NCBI GenBank assembly: GCA_030248295.1
Contig: JASANH010000895.1
Location: forward strand, 620,001 to 684,000
DNA from: Mesodorylaimus sp. YZB2_4
Lineage: Eukaryota; Nematoda; Enoplea; Dorylaimida; Dorylaimidae
Length of the DNA: 64,000 bases
Reading direction: 5' to 3'
Notes under the pieces: generated by a model
Told to the model about the DNA's origin: nothing
The model's input: the letters and a program-made list of their open reading frames with translations, nothing else
The model's database searches: none
Program-made: the position numbers and the translations under genes
In this document: in pieces, positions 53,741 to 64,000 of the stretch
Position numbering within the stretch: the first letter of the stretch is position 1
Layout of the letters: the number at the start of each line of letters is the position of its first letter

Positions 53741-54870
53741 TAGTCGCATCAATCAGCCTAGAGGCACAACGATGCAAGGCGCCAGTCTGGCGGGGAGACC
53801 TGGCCGCGCGAAACACAAAACTAGTAACGTAAGCGCGCCTGAAAACATGTTTCTTGTATGCTAACGGTGGGAGAGTTTTAGCAAAAGGACATGTATCCAA
53901 GGATTGTCCCGCTCGGCAGGGGTGGATTTTATTGACCTTTTAGGGCGGGCGGGGGCGGGGTGTAAGGCGGAAAAAATTAAGGCTTGCATTGATCACTGCT
54001 AGCCTTGGTTGTACATCGGGGCTATCGAATTTTTCGATTGTTGCCAAAGCATCTTTGTGAAATTCAGGGCGCACATGTATTTTTTCCACATGAACTTTGG
54101 AGCATTGAAGTGGGGAATCTGTTGCACTGCTGGCACAAGGTACTTATGATCCTGAGTGGCCTTCATTTCTTTCATTTGCAGCGGGATCAGCTTGCAATTG
54201 AGGAATAAATTTAAGGTATGCTGCGTGATCCCACATGGACGTTTTTGAGTGCGTTTTGACGCTAATCCGCCATCCACTCCATCATTCGAATTCAAATCTG
54301 TGTTCAACTGGACGTGAACTTCTGGTATGTTCATGTCTACATCCATACTTGTGTCAATGTCAATATAAATACTGGCATCTGGCTCCGTAAACAGCTCGGT
54401 GTCCTCATCAGTGTCGCCATGTTAGCTTTCGCGAACTAGCAGTAATAAAATTATTGGTACTATAAATAAAGTTTTCATGTTTTTTATATATGACGGCTTA
54501 TCCAATTCAGGTACCGTAGCGAATGTTCGCAAAGGATAGTTCAGCCTGCTGTGTGGATGTGCAGTGGGGAGAAACACAAATTCACTGGGTTGGGTGACAC
54601 AAACCGAGCTGGGTTCGAAAACATTGGCTTTTCTGCATTTATCAATATGCAGATGGTCTTCTCGATGTCATGCGGCTGTCTAGAAGGCCTCACTCAGAAA
54701 AGGTATCACACATCTGGCGCTAGGAATTCGAAAAAACGCCGCCCCTAGCATACATGAAACCTGTTTTCAGGCGCGCGCTCGTCACTAGTTTCGTGTTTCG
54801 CGCGGCCATGGGCCTCCCCGCCAGACTGACGCCGTGCATCGTAGTGCCTCTAGGCTGATTAATCCGACTA
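53741..54870 (-). mobile_element. 1.12-kb TIR element, copy 2
   Basis: Same TIRs and internal sequence as 25395-26516. TA duplication at 53739-53740 and 54871-54872, inside cox1 only about 8 bp from the mariner-like insertion. Confidence 0.85.
53999..54346 (-). CDS. Conserved ORF of the 1.12-kb element, copy 2 (115 aa)
   Basis: The last 95 residues are identical to copy 1. The N-terminus differs (MDVDMNIPEVHVQLNTDLNS). No family is recognised. Confidence 0.45.
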   Translation of the reverse strand: MDVDMNIPEVHVQLNTDLNSNDGVDGGLASKRTQKRPCGITQHTLNLFLNCKLIPLQMKEMKATQDHKYLVPAVQQIPHFNAPKFMWKKYMCALNFTKMLWQQSKNSIAPMYNQG

Positions 54871-55312
54871 TACTAGAATGACCAACAAACTTACTTAACG
54901 GAGGGTAAATAGTCCATCCAGTGCCCGCTCCTGTTCCGATAACAAATGATCTTAATATAAAAATACCTCTTTAAGATAAAAGTCAAAATCTAAGGTTATT
55001 TAACCAAGGGAAACATATATTTCGTGCTCCCAAAAGTGAAGGAATTAGCATATTGCCAAAACCCCCAATAAGAACAGGCATTACTATGAAAAATCATTGA
55101 AAATGCATGAAGGGTGACAGTCCTATCATAAAAAGAAGAAAAATTAGAGGGAAGGCTTCATTAAGTTCTTCTTGAAACAGATAACGTCCAACGTATTAGA
55201 CTCAGAGTGGACCCTAAAATTCCTATAAAGAGGGCTAAAACTAAATAAAGAAATCTAATCTCCTTATGATTACAACTAGTTAATCGAGCTATTGACTTAT
55301 TGTTTTTAATTA
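54871..55312 (-). pseudogene. cox1: Mitochondrial cox1, 5' part
   Basis: On the minus strand: SCNHKEISFLYLVLALFMGI (start of cox1), then [27 protein letters not shown] and GAGTGWTIYPPLSKFVGHSS. One TAA in the FWLL loop and small irregularities show decay. It joins 51931-52455 in frame when the two insertions are removed. Confidence 0.9.
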
Positions 55313-55324
55313 TGCAGTGATATT

Positions 55325-57879
55325 CGTCGTTCAGTTACTTTCGTCGTTTAGTCATTGTAGGGGACTTCAATGTAGACTATCGAATTGACTCTCCCGCGAG
55401 AAAGCGGCTCATTGCATTGTTGTCTGCTATTAGCGGCAGTCAAACAGTCAATGAACCAACCCGTATCGATCCGCGTCATGGCACCCAATCGTTGATTGAT
55501 CTGGTCATTTTCGGCGATCACAACCACACCAATCGACATTGGTAGTCGATCCTACGTGGAAGTCAGACCATAAAGCAATTGAAGTTTCTCTACTAGGTAT
55601 TAAGTTCACTCGAACCCCGGTTACGCGCCGTGTATGGCTGTTGAAGAGGGCTGACTGGGCCGCCGTCAATGATCGCCTTGTCCAGTCTAATTTACCCTTA
55701 TTAGTTTCATCGGCTGCGAACGTTGACGTCGCCTGCGCTTTATTTACGAAAACTGTCACCGATACTCTTACAGAATTAGTACCACAAAAGACTATTCGTC
55801 GTGATAAACGTTGTCTTTGGATAACCAGTGAAGTCTTGTCAATGATTCGTCGAAAGAACATCGCATATAAATCTTGGAAACGTACAAACTCAGTTACGGA
55901 TCGTCGTATTTTCACATCATTGCGTTCTCAATGCAAGAAAGCTATTCACAAGGCCAAAGTTGATTTTATTAAGAAAAATTTCTCAAATATCAATTCATCT
56001 GCCGCTTTTTGGATTGCTTATCGCCGTCTTACTCCGAATTCGAGCAAAATTCCTGTTTCAATTGACGATAATGATCGGCCGCTCTTATTACCAAACGAAA
56101 AAGCGGATTCATTGAATGACTTTTTCGCTAAAAATTTCAATCAAACAGATTTCGGAAATTTCACGCCACCAGTAGTTGATTCGGATGACTGTAAAGATTA
56201 TTTTCTCAGTGAATCGTTTATTCTGAAAGAAATTAGGAATTTGAAATTGAAAAGCGCCCCGGGTGAAGATGGCTTAACCGCATCAATTATCAAGAATATT
56301 GCTACATCGATTGTGCCAGCTCTAACCATCCTTTTTAACCGATCAATTGAAAAAGGAAAATTCCCTATGTTGTGGAAATCCGCAAAAGTAACAGCTATTC
56401 CGAAACAAGGGAATAAGAATTTGGTAAATTCGTATCGCCCGATATCCTTGTTATCGATATTATCGAAATTGCTGGAACGCCACATCGATCGCTCAATTCG
56501 ACCATTTCTTATTTTATCGCCTCATCAACATGGCTTTTGTAGACGTCGTGGGACAAATAGTGCTCTTATTGCTGCTAGTCAATTCATTCACGACTCACTG
56601 AACATTGGAAATAAACATGTTATTGGAATTTTTCTGGATCTGAAGAAAGCGTTTGATCAATTGCCTCATCGTCTGCTATTGGAACGGCTGCAAGCTGATC
56701 ACCATATACCGCCTGTACTGCTACGCTGGTTAGACTCTTACCTTTCGAATCGGTCACAGCACGTGGTAGTGGATGGCTCATCATCGAAAGAAATCGATAT
56801 TCCATCCGGCGTCCCTCAAGGCAGCATTCTGGGCCCTACTTTATTCGTTTCCTACGTCGACTCATTGCTGCATGCTTTCCACATCAAATTCCCAGCTCTG
56901 CGACTTCAGGCCTACGCCGACGACACCAGATTATTCGTTCCAGTCAAAAAGCTAGCGGACGCTGAACAAATTTCACAATCGGCCATCGATTTTATTTCGG
57001 AGTGGGTGACGAACTCTGGCTTGGCTTTTAACGCGGCAAAATCGCAAGCCGTTATCTTTCGTTACGGCCATGGAGCTATTTGTCCGATGCCAAACATTCA
57101 CTTGCAAGGGACCAAAATAGAACTTTGCTCTGAGGTAAAGTTCTTGGGTGTGTTGTTTAGCAGTGATATGAAGTTTTCTGAGCATACTTCTAATGTGGTG
57201 CGTAAAACTAATTGCATGATTGGGGCTTTGAGGCGCAAGTTAAGCAGGCATGTACCGCCCTCAGTGCTAGGAACAGTGTATGGTGGTTGTGTGCGTTCGG
57301 TTTTAGAATATGGATCTGCTACATGGGATCCGATTTTAGAAGGTGACATTAATCAGCTTGAGCGCGCTCAACATTATGCTGCACGTTTATATCTAAATGA
57401 TTTTAAGGTGACTTATGATGAAGCTTTGCAGAAACTAGGTTGGTCTTCTCTTTTTAATAGGAGGAAGCGCTTGAAGCTTTGTCAATTTTATAAGTTTCAC
57501 CGTGGCTTACATGATTTTTACTTTTATGATGAGCTTAGGCTGATATCCGATTGTGTACGGGTAAGCAGTAGAACGTGTCAGCCGCATCATTTAGTTGTCC
57601 CACGTCATTTCAGTGAGTCTTACAAGCAAAGTTTTATGTATTCTTCTGTCAAGATGTGGAATAACTTGTCACCTGAAATTGCCTTATCTGATTGGTCCCG
57701 CTTTTATTCACTTCTATCGAGCGTTCAGTTTCAAAACTGACTCTTGACCTTTTAATTAATCTTTATCTTCAGTATTTTCATTGCTTGACTTTACTGTAAC
57801 ATTGTCAATTGTGTTTCTTATCCCTCGAGTGCGCCTTGGTGTTTGGATGAGAATGAAGCATGAATGAATGAAAAAAAAA
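55325..57879 (+). mobile_element. 5'-truncated CR1/L2-like LINE
   Basis: Flanked by a 7-bp duplication TGATATT (55318-55324 and 57880-57886). It begins inside the endonuclease domain and ends in GCATGAATGAATGAAAAAAA, a short-repeat tail typical of this clade rather than a long poly-A. It is inserted between the cox1 start and the rRNA part of the NUMT. Confidence 0.85.
55357..57740 (+). pseudogene. LINE ORF2: endonuclease tail and reverse transcriptase
   Basis: The endonuclease end VGDFNVDYRID (55357) lies in one frame; TWKSDHKAIEVSL (SDH catalytic motif) and everything after lie in another, so a frameshift sits near 55535. From 55539 an uninterrupted 733-codon frame (non-ATG TTG at its start) contains RT blocks KVTAIPKQGNKNLVNSYRPI, FLDLKKAFDQLPH (block A), PSGVPQGSILGPTLF and YADDT at residues 459-463 (catalytic Asp pair), then the thumb and C-terminal Cys/His part. 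RT copies the element RNA at the target. Apart from 5' truncation and one shift it is remarkably intact. Confidence 0.9.
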
Positions 57880-58700
57880 TGATATTGCAAACTAGGCTTA
57901 AACCAGACGAAAAAATTAAATCTTCAGGTCAAATAAACTACAGGATTCATGCTCCTAAGATTTAAATTTTAAAATAAATAAAATTAACTTTGGGATCTGG
58001 GGGTACAGGAAGTATCTCATGCAGATTGAAAAAATTGATGATATTTTCTTGAAAAAAATTTTATTATGAAAATATCAAACTAACTCAAAAGAGCAGAATA
58101 CAATCTGCTTGTTTTAATATCTTTTATTTGCAATGTTTGGCACTTTGAATTATAACAGTATTAAACTTTCATTTTTTTTATTGTATCATTACTAGTGACA
58201 AAAAAACTCAAAAATTTTAAGTCTGTTTTTCAAAAACATCGCAATATCGATATGTTGCACCCCTTGTACACTGGACTGAAGCACAGTATTTCTCTTAGGT
58301 AGCTTAATCACTTGGCTGTTAATTACAGTCTTGAATGAAAAGGGTTACCGAGTGTTTTCATATCTTTTATAGCACCTAATTTAATTGATTAGTTAAAAAT
58401 CTAATCAAATTTTATCCATGAAAAGACCCTAGAATCTTTACTTTTTCTGGGGCAGAAAAATTTGGTTTCAAAGTAAAACTTATTCAAAATTAATTAAGAT
58501 ATTTTAGGGATAACAGCAGAAAGATTATTCAAGAATCTAAACTGACCTCGATGTTGGATCATGCCTATAATCAAAATAAAAAAGTTTGTTCACCTTTTGA
58601 GGCAAAAATGATCTAAGTTAAGATCGTCGAGAGACAGATCAGTTTCTCTGGTGAAATAAATAAAGTCATTTCAGAAGTGCGGAAGGACCTTAAAATAAAT
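57880..58700 (+). pseudogene. rrnL: Mitochondrial 16S rRNA (3' part)
   Basis: Landmarks in order: GAAAAGACCCTAGAATCTTTA (58420), TCTGGGGCAG, AGGGATAACAG (58505), GACCTCGATGTTGGATC (58545) and CAGATCAGTTTCTC (58636). These are peptidyl-transferase-region signatures of the large rRNA on the plus strand. A tRNA-Met-like anticodon arm (AGGATTCATGCTCCT) at 57945 is possible but the rest does not fold well. Confidence 0.8.
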
Positions 58701-58799
58701 CTCATTTTAAAGGATAAGCTCAATAAATTTAGAATTTATAGAAGTCTTCTGACAAATGGACTATTTAATGTAAAAAGCATATGTGAATTGTCGTTTACG

Positions 58800-59238
58800 A
58801 AGTTAAATTTATAAAAAGCATCTTCCAATACTTCTACCTTGTTGCGACTTATTCTTTCCAGAATCATCGAGCTATTTGTCCACAAAAATACAGGATTATT
58901 ATGCCCTTAAAAAAGCTTAACATTTATAAATACTTCTATTTAGAGTCTATTCAATGTAACTCATGACCGCTTGATTTTTAATTTTGTCTTACTCGACTTA
59001 TATGCCTTTAAACTTTTTTAAGACAGCGATTTAAAATCTTTAAAAAAAGTTAGTTGATGAGGATCATCATTTTGAGTCTCAAGCTCCTTGATTTTATTTT
59101 GCTAGCAAATTATATTATATAGCGTTTTTGATCAGATGCATGAAATTTATGCAGATGAATATTAGTAGCTTCTCTTTAAAATTAAATTAAGATTTGCTAA
59201 TTTATCGTAGGGATGAGTTTTTAGAGCCTTGAATACGA
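58800..59238 (-). pseudogene. rrnS: Mitochondrial 12S rRNA (3' part)
   Basis: The reverse strand carries AATAAGTCGCAACAAGGTAG (58833-58852), followed by GGAAGATGC, the universal 3' end of small rRNA. Upstream are AAATCAAGGAGCTTGA, GATCCTCATCAACTAA and GAGTTACATT, matching the 3' domain. It is truncated at about 59238 where Bel/Pao sequence begins. It faces rrnL tail to tail. Confidence 0.75.
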
Positions 59239-59376
59239 ATAATCTTCAAATCTTCATTCAGCGGCCATCCAAAGCGAAACAGATAGGTCAAGGAGCTTGG
59301 ATATAACACACGCTTGAAATGGTGAACGCTCTGGGGAAATCTCAAAAGACAATATTCCAACTTGGTTCTTATCGTT

Positions 59377-59633
59377 TGTAAGGGTATGTAGTGTGGGTAC
59401 TAAATGTTAGTCGAGAAGGTTACACGGATAGAAAGGCCAGTGAGAGAATATGTAAGAAGGTCGCGAGCAGGTCATAGCCAACAGGAAAGGTTAGGCGTCG
59501 GGAATGCAAATGAGAGCTAGAGGTGATTGAGTGTGTTAGTAGGAAGTGTTGGTAGGAAGCGTATCTATCGGCAGTGTGTGGATGAGGAGTAAATGAAAGG
59601 CGGTCGCTATCTTGTTGGCTTGCACCTCTTACA
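59377..59633 (+). repeat. Gypsy 5' LTR (257 bp)
   Basis: TGTAAGGGTATGTAGTGTGG to CACCTCTTACA. By eye identical to 61073-61329. A primer-site-like TGGCGAGC follows 2 nt later. Confidence 0.9.
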
Positions 59634-59790
59634 AGTGGCGAGCTTGGCTGCTTGAGCTGGCGAACCGTAAGCAGTCTTTATCGGAAAAATTCAAAGCGGT
59701 AGAGGAGAGAGCGAAAATCGAAGCAAGAGACGATAGCTGTACAAGGAATTTGAGGTCGAAAAATTCGAAAATTCAAAAATTCCATGTGCG

Positions 59791-60891
59791 ATGCGCAAAA
59801 GTCCGAAGCAGTATGTACGCGCGCCTTTAGTACCGATACCAGTTGGCGCAGCGTTTGATCGTGTGGCAGCTGATGTGTTAGGACCTTTGAATCCAACTGA
59901 GAGGGGCAATCGATATATTTTGGTCTTCACCGATTACTTGACCAAATATTGTGAAGGGGTTGCTCTTCCAGAAGTTACAGCAATTGCTACCGCAACAGCC
60001 TTTGTGGAACGTATTGTGTTGCGTCATGGGTCACCAAGAACCTTACTAACCGATCGCGGGTCAAATTTCGAATCTGACCTGATGAAAGAAATTTGTCGCA
60101 TTTGTAATAGCAGAAAGTTGTGCACAACCAGCTATCACCCACAAACCGACGGCCTTGTAGAACGATTCAATCGAACACTGGCGACAATGCTTACAATGTA
60201 TGTCAACAAGAATCATGCTGACTACGACGTTTTTCTTCCCTATTGCGTCTTCGCGTATAACACATCTGTCCAAAGCTCGACGAAATTTGCACCGTTCACA
60301 TTGCTGTACGGACGTGAACCAAACCTACCCATGGACAGTGCATTGAACTTTCATCCGACGTGTTACCAGGTCGACGTGGCCACATTTGCACACCGAGTCA
60401 AGACTTTTCTAGGAGCAGCGTGGAGTCTAGCGCAAGGTAATATCCAAACAGCTCAGGAAGGGCAGAAGAAGCAGTACGACAGAGCAGCGACACGAATCCC
60501 ATTCGAGATCAATGACCTAGTCCTTCTGCGCACAACTGTCGTCCCGAAAGGTCTTGTCGCTAAGTTCCTGCCAAAATGGAAGGGTCCTTATCGTGTCGTT
60601 GCACTGCAGGGCCCTAATGCTATCATACAGCTTCAGCCTCAAGCAAATTCCGCACAGCACGCAATCACGCAGAGGGAAACAGTGCATGTCAATCGTTTGA
60701 AGCTTTACCAGGCGTCACAGGACACCCAGCAGTATTTGTCTTCCGGTACACCACGTAGCACAGTGCCAGGCGCGCCTTCAAGTCCCCTGCCTTTGCATCA
60801 GTTGACAACTCCACCTTCGAATCAGCTATTGGGCGTGCCACAACGACCACCCCATCCCTACAATTTACGTCCACGGACGCGGCAATCGTGA
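59791..60891 (+). CDS. Ty3/Gypsy integrase (366 aa, lacks zinc finger)
   Basis: The frame has a consensus catalytic triad: D28 (DRVAADVLGPL), D88 (LLTDRGSNF) and E124 (DGLVERFNRTL), a D-D-35-E spacing. SYHPQTDG, FAYNTSVQSSTKFAPFTLLY and the C-terminal GPYRVV domain follow, then a Pro-rich tail. The HHCC zinc finger that normally precedes the core is cut off by the internal deletion. Integrase joins element DNA to the host chromosome. No stops or shifts in 366 codons. Alternatively the frame is simply too young to have decayed. Confidence 0.85.
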   Translation: MRKSPKQYVRAPLVPIPVGAAFDRVAADVLGPLNPTERGNRYILVFTDYLTKYCEGVALPEVTAIATATAFVERIVLRHGSPRTLLTDRGSNFESDLMKEICRICNSRKLCTTSYHPQTDGLVERFNRTLATMLTMYVNKNHADYDVFLPYCVFAYNTSVQSSTKFAPFTLLYGREPNLPMDSALNFHPTCYQVDVATFAHRVKTFLGAAWSLAQGNIQTAQEGQKKQYDRAATRIPFEINDLVLLRTTVVPKGLVAKFLPKWKGPYRVVALQGPNAIIQLQPQANSAQHAITQRETVHVNRLKLYQASQDTQQYLSSGTPRSTVPGAPSSPLPLHQLTTPPSNQLLGVPQRPPHPYNLRPRTRQS

Positions 60892-61072
60892 AGGCTTTGC
60901 TTTTTGATTCTCTTTTCATTTTATTTTATTTTTTTTCTTGCGGGACCACTTTTTCCACGTTTTGTGTTCGGTTTGGCTTCTACCCGTATCTATTTGTCAG
61001 GCGGTATTCATTTGTTATTTTACGTTTTGCTTGTTTTTGCAATGAGGGCATTGCTTTTTCAACGGGGGAGAG

Positions 61073-61329
61073 TGTAAGGGTATGTAGTGTGGGTACTAAA
61101 TGTTAGTCGAGAAGGTTACACGGATAGAAAGGCCAGTGAGAGAATATGTAAGAAGGTCGCGAGCAGGTCATAGCCAACAGGAAAGGTTAGGCGTCGGGAA
61201 TGCAAATGAGAGCTAGAGGTGATTGAGTGTGTTAGTAGGAAGTGTTGGTAGGAAGCGTATCTATCGGCAGTGTGTGGATGAGGAGTAAATGAAAGGCGGT
61301 CGCTATCTTGTTGGCTTGCACCTCTTACA
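61073..61329 (+). repeat. Gypsy 3' LTR (257 bp)
   Basis: Identical by eye to the 5' LTR, so insertion was recent. Confidence 0.9.
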
Positions 61330-61860
61330 CGTTCACAAGGCAATGTGCGCCGGACTTCTATCGATTTGAAATGGTTCAAATTGATTTATAAGCCTGCATT
61401 TTGCTGACACGATTGCAACTGAGACTAAGGACTTCGATGTGGGATTTCTGATCGGCATTGATTGCTTCTCCGGCTAGATCAATATGGACAGTATTAAGTC
61501 AATGAGCAGTCGGCTGGATACTGACTGGCTGTCACGACTCAGAATTGAAGCCTTGTTCACGGAATGCGTTCTTGGCTAAGAATATGCTTTTGTGCCCTAC
61601 TTTGAGTTCTCTATTAATTGGAGCTGACTCTCCATCGGCCAGGAAAATGGATTTATCGGAATTTCGGAATTTAGATACAGTTGAAATCAAAGATCGCACT
61701 GATGACGTTGACGATGAAGCTGCCCCGAAAAAATTCAATGAGACTGTCCAATCCGAGGACGATCGATGCCATGTAACTTGGTCAAGAAAAGAAGAGGGAC
61801 ACAAGCTGCCCTCTGATTTTTAGTTAGCATTAGGACGTTTAAAAACAAAAAAAGAACTTT

Positions 61861-62276
61861 AAAAAATGATTTTTGGATCGATTTTTATCGATTTTTTTGC
61901 GGGGATCACTTTTTCAAAGGTAGTTCGAGGTTTAAAGATATTCCCAAAAACATGCGCGTGAGAAAAGAATGGACAATGGAGACACGGGTTTCTGAGTTGA
62001 CTGCAATGATCACAATCTGCACGCAACTCGTTCTCCCCAATCCCGAGTAATCGTTTCTGATGATAGTAAAATGGTGTAGCAGTTAGCGAGTGGTTTCACC
62101 CTTGTACTGACTTTTAAACCCGAATAAAATACCTGCACCTTTAATTACATACTCATTGCTCTTTTGTCATGTTGACAATTTTTTGGAGCTCCTAATGAAT
62201 TTGAGAGAGTGGTCTTATTACCCGGCTGAATCAATGCCCTACATCGCTCCTGCGGATAGACTGACGCGTGAAGCCC
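61861..62276. other. No recognisable gene
   Basis: Probably the decayed interior of the surrounding Bel/Pao copy; no motif is visible. Confidence 0.25.
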
Positions 62277-62406
62277 GAAGTATAGTTCGATGCGATGCGT
62301 CAAGTAAGCGTGCGATGCGACACTTTTGGGTCAACTGACAATGTAAAAAGGTGCCTAAAACGTCGCATCGCAAGCTTATTTGACGCATCGCATCAAACTA
62401 TACTTC
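62277..62406. mobile_element. Palindromic MITE (130 bp)
   Basis: GAAGTATAGTTCGATGCGAT at the left mirrors ATCGCATCAAACTATACTTC at the right. The arms continue for about 45 bp (GCGTCAAGTAAGC, GCGATGCGAC). Confidence 0.75.
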
Positions 62407-62569
62407 CAGCTTGAGACTCTGGAATTACTTGGCTTGACTCCGAATCGCACACTTGAATACGTTGAACTTGCGTCATGTCCAATTAGCCACCTAGGAGCCT
62501 TTTACGAAACGGAAGCTTTTATCTGTTCTTGCCAGCATCTTTGATCCTTTGTACCTTTTTTGCCCGGTT

Positions 62570-63205
62570 ACTGTCAGAGCGAAAATTGCATATAAGATCT
62601 TTTGGAAAGTGCGTTAACCTTGGGATGCCCTGGTTCCGGCCTTTTTTTTGACAGACTGGGAAGAAGCTATGTCGCATTTGAGAGGTATTGAAAATTTACA
62701 TGTACCTCGTTTTCTGGTGCCTAGTGTACAGCCCCAGGCGCTTTCGTGGGATGGCATTGTTTTTGCTATGCTCCAATGACTACTTATGCCTCTGTATTAT
62801 ACCTGCGTATTACTGATTATAATTTGCGAGCGCAGTTGACTTTTCCGTTCGGTGCTACGTATCTTTGGACGGACTCTAGATGCGAATTGCACTAGATTTC
62901 TAGCCAAAAACCCAAAACTGTTGTTGTTGACAGTCGCCTCAAGGAGATTCGTGCTGGAGCTCCCAATGTCGTATTTCGATATCTCCCCTCTTTGGATGAT
63001 CCCGCATATTTACCTACCCACGGGGTGCCGGCCTCATCGTTACACGGGCACACTTTGTGGTGAGAAGGTCCTGCCTGGCTTTAAACTTCAAGCGAACAGT
63101 GGCCGACTCAGGACACTTCCCTGCTTTTCGCAGAAAGAGGAAAGTTTGACAAGGAGTATTAAAGGCCAGACGGGCTCCGACTGTCGCCTGGGCCGTGGGA
63201 GACAG
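62570..63205 (+). pseudogene. Bel/Pao RT end/RNase H and pre-integrase remnant
   Basis: Blocks across shifting frames: RAKIAYKIFWKVR, then TDWEEAMSHLRGIENLHVPR (RT connection), SVLRIFGRTLDANC with the K..L.LTVASRR region (RNase H), and AYLPTHGVPASSLHGHTLWW followed by EGPAWL (the WW.GP.WL motif before integrase). Same order as in intact Bel/Pao pol, so it likely continues the 59240-61860 remnant. Inactive. Confidence 0.7.
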
Positions 63206-64000
63206 TTGTGATGCATTCGAGCAGTTACTGCAACGGTGTGTGATGTGGCTTGGATTGAGAACGTCTAGGGGTTTGGTTTATTGATTACCACACCGCATAA
63301 GTGATTTATTGCTTACCGGTGACTGGCCGTTGATACGGGTGGTATCGTTTGAATGACCGCTTGAATGGCACAACCATGGCTGATCGTCGAAACTTTCACT
63401 GAATAATGCCGCACGAATGCCCAACGAAATTAAACAGACTCCCCTACTCACGGAAATGCGCCTCCTTATATACCTTTCCTAATACACGCGCCTATAGAGT
63501 ACAAGGTCAGACAAACAATGTCATAAAAGAAAAACCAGTATGGTTAGCACAAAATCTGATGCACGCGTGTTAGATCTAGAAACATTTCTGGTTCCTGTCG
63601 CTTGGCCACTAATGAACTTTGATCCATCTTAGAAACTGGCGCGGCCTCGATGTGGGTGCAAGAAACAGGAAAAATGTGCAAACACCAGAACTGGCGGCAA
63701 ATTCAAATACGGATGCTTCGTCACATACGCCCAGGGTTCGAGATGCAAGCGTCCTCGCGCGTCTTATTTCTTCTGTTGGCAATGAGATGACCACGCTTGA
63801 TAACGTTGCGTCTGAGGTGGATTCGTCCATGGCCACGAGTCCTGACGGGTACAGTCTCTTGGGACGTCGCTGACTTCATTGTTGGAGCTGCCATAGTTGA
63901 GTTGGAGGTGGCTTGGCTCTCAGCGTATTGTTGATTCGACTGTGTGGGTCCATCTGTTGTGGTGTTACTGGTTGATGTCGGTGCTGGTACTTGCGATTCC
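63206..64000. other. No assignable gene
   Basis: A TATATAAGG box on the minus strand near 63470 could be a promoter. A frame at 63619-63873 (plus) is Ser/Thr/Asp-rich without a recognised domain and continues uncertainly to the window edge. Confidence 0.3.

Larger units (their letters stand above)
59377..61329 (+). mobile_element. Young, internally deleted Ty3/Gypsy element
   Basis: Two identical 257-bp LTRs, a 4-bp duplication CGTT (59373-59376 and 61330-61333), and a purine tract GGGGGAGAG before the 3' LTR. The internal region is only 1.44 kb: a short gag-like start (about 59650-59780), then a jump into integrase. Protease, reverse transcriptase and RNase H are absent. Confidence 0.9.
59240..61860 (+). 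pseudogene. Bel/Pao protease-linker remnant, split by a Gypsy element
   Basis: 59240-59376 and 61330 onward form one block. The left part resembles the protease start (SFIQRPSKAKQIGQGAWI). 61430-61480 reads DVGFLIGIDCFSG. 61651-61840 reads DLSEFRNLDTVEI, then DRCHVTWSRKEEGHKLPSDF and LALGRLKT, the Bel/Pao segment just before reverse transcriptase. Stops are present. Confidence 0.75.

Noticed and set aside
57930..57995. Mitochondrial tRNA-Met at the cox1/16S boundary
   Set aside because: Only the anticodon arm (AGGATTCATGCTCCT) pairs; D, T and acceptor stems do not.

Overview
The window is nuclear DNA from an invertebrate animal. It contains a nuclear copy of mitochondrial DNA whose cox1 reads correctly only with the invertebrate mitochondrial code (TGA = Trp, ATA = Met, AGA/AGG at Ser positions). 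It also has short spliceosomal introns (58-73 bp) ending in TTTCAG-type acceptors, and only animal-type transposons. The acceptor style and compact introns suggest a nematode, possibly an enoplean with a scrambled mitochondrial genome. That is inference. No host gene was recognised well enough to place the species.

Most of the window is a transposon graveyard with nested insertions. 1-10.4 kb: two inverted copies of a broken Bel/Pao 5' end, each abutting the same 650-bp MITE, with a decayed MULE between them and a deletion derivative of that MULE beyond; a tRNA-headed SINE lies at 7.9 kb. 10.4-17.6 kb: sparse sequence with short-motif arrays that look like ends of DNA transposons. 17.7-20.5 kb: the best host-like gene, a coiled-coil secreted or membrane protein with one 72-bp intron. 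21.6-25.2 kb: Bel/Pao pol debris. 25.4-26.5 kb: a 1.12-kb terminal-inverted-repeat element. 26.6-29.2 kb: a large imperfect palindrome. 29.3-34.4 kb: a LINE scrap and unassigned sequence.

34.4-44.2 kb holds an intron-bearing Polinton/Maverick-type DNA polymerase B gene. It is split by a 5.96-kb element (35119-41077) with 1.1-1.2-kb inverted arms, AG...CT ends and a perfect 6-bp target duplication. These are Polinton-like hallmarks, but the element has no polymerase. It carries a small double-stranded-RNA-binding protein, a Cys-rich protein and, in each arm, a single-pass membrane Cys-rich protein. The first two share an upstream motif. This is the strongest candidate for an undescribed system.

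45.6-47.8 kb is a Tc1-like element with a hAT inserted in it, with both target duplications visible. 48.5-49.3 kb is a two-exon gene with a three-finger (Ly6/uPAR-like) cysteine pattern. 51.9-59.2 kb is one mitochondrial insertion (cox1, 16S, 12S) split by a mariner-like element, a second copy of the 1.12-kb element and a 5'-truncated LINE. Each insertion left a clean target duplication. The LINE 3' tail matches the tail of the 7.9-kb SINE. 59.2-63.2 kb is Bel/Pao pol remnant interrupted by a very young Gypsy element that has identical LTRs and an intact integrase but no reverse transcriptase. The last 800 bp is unassigned.
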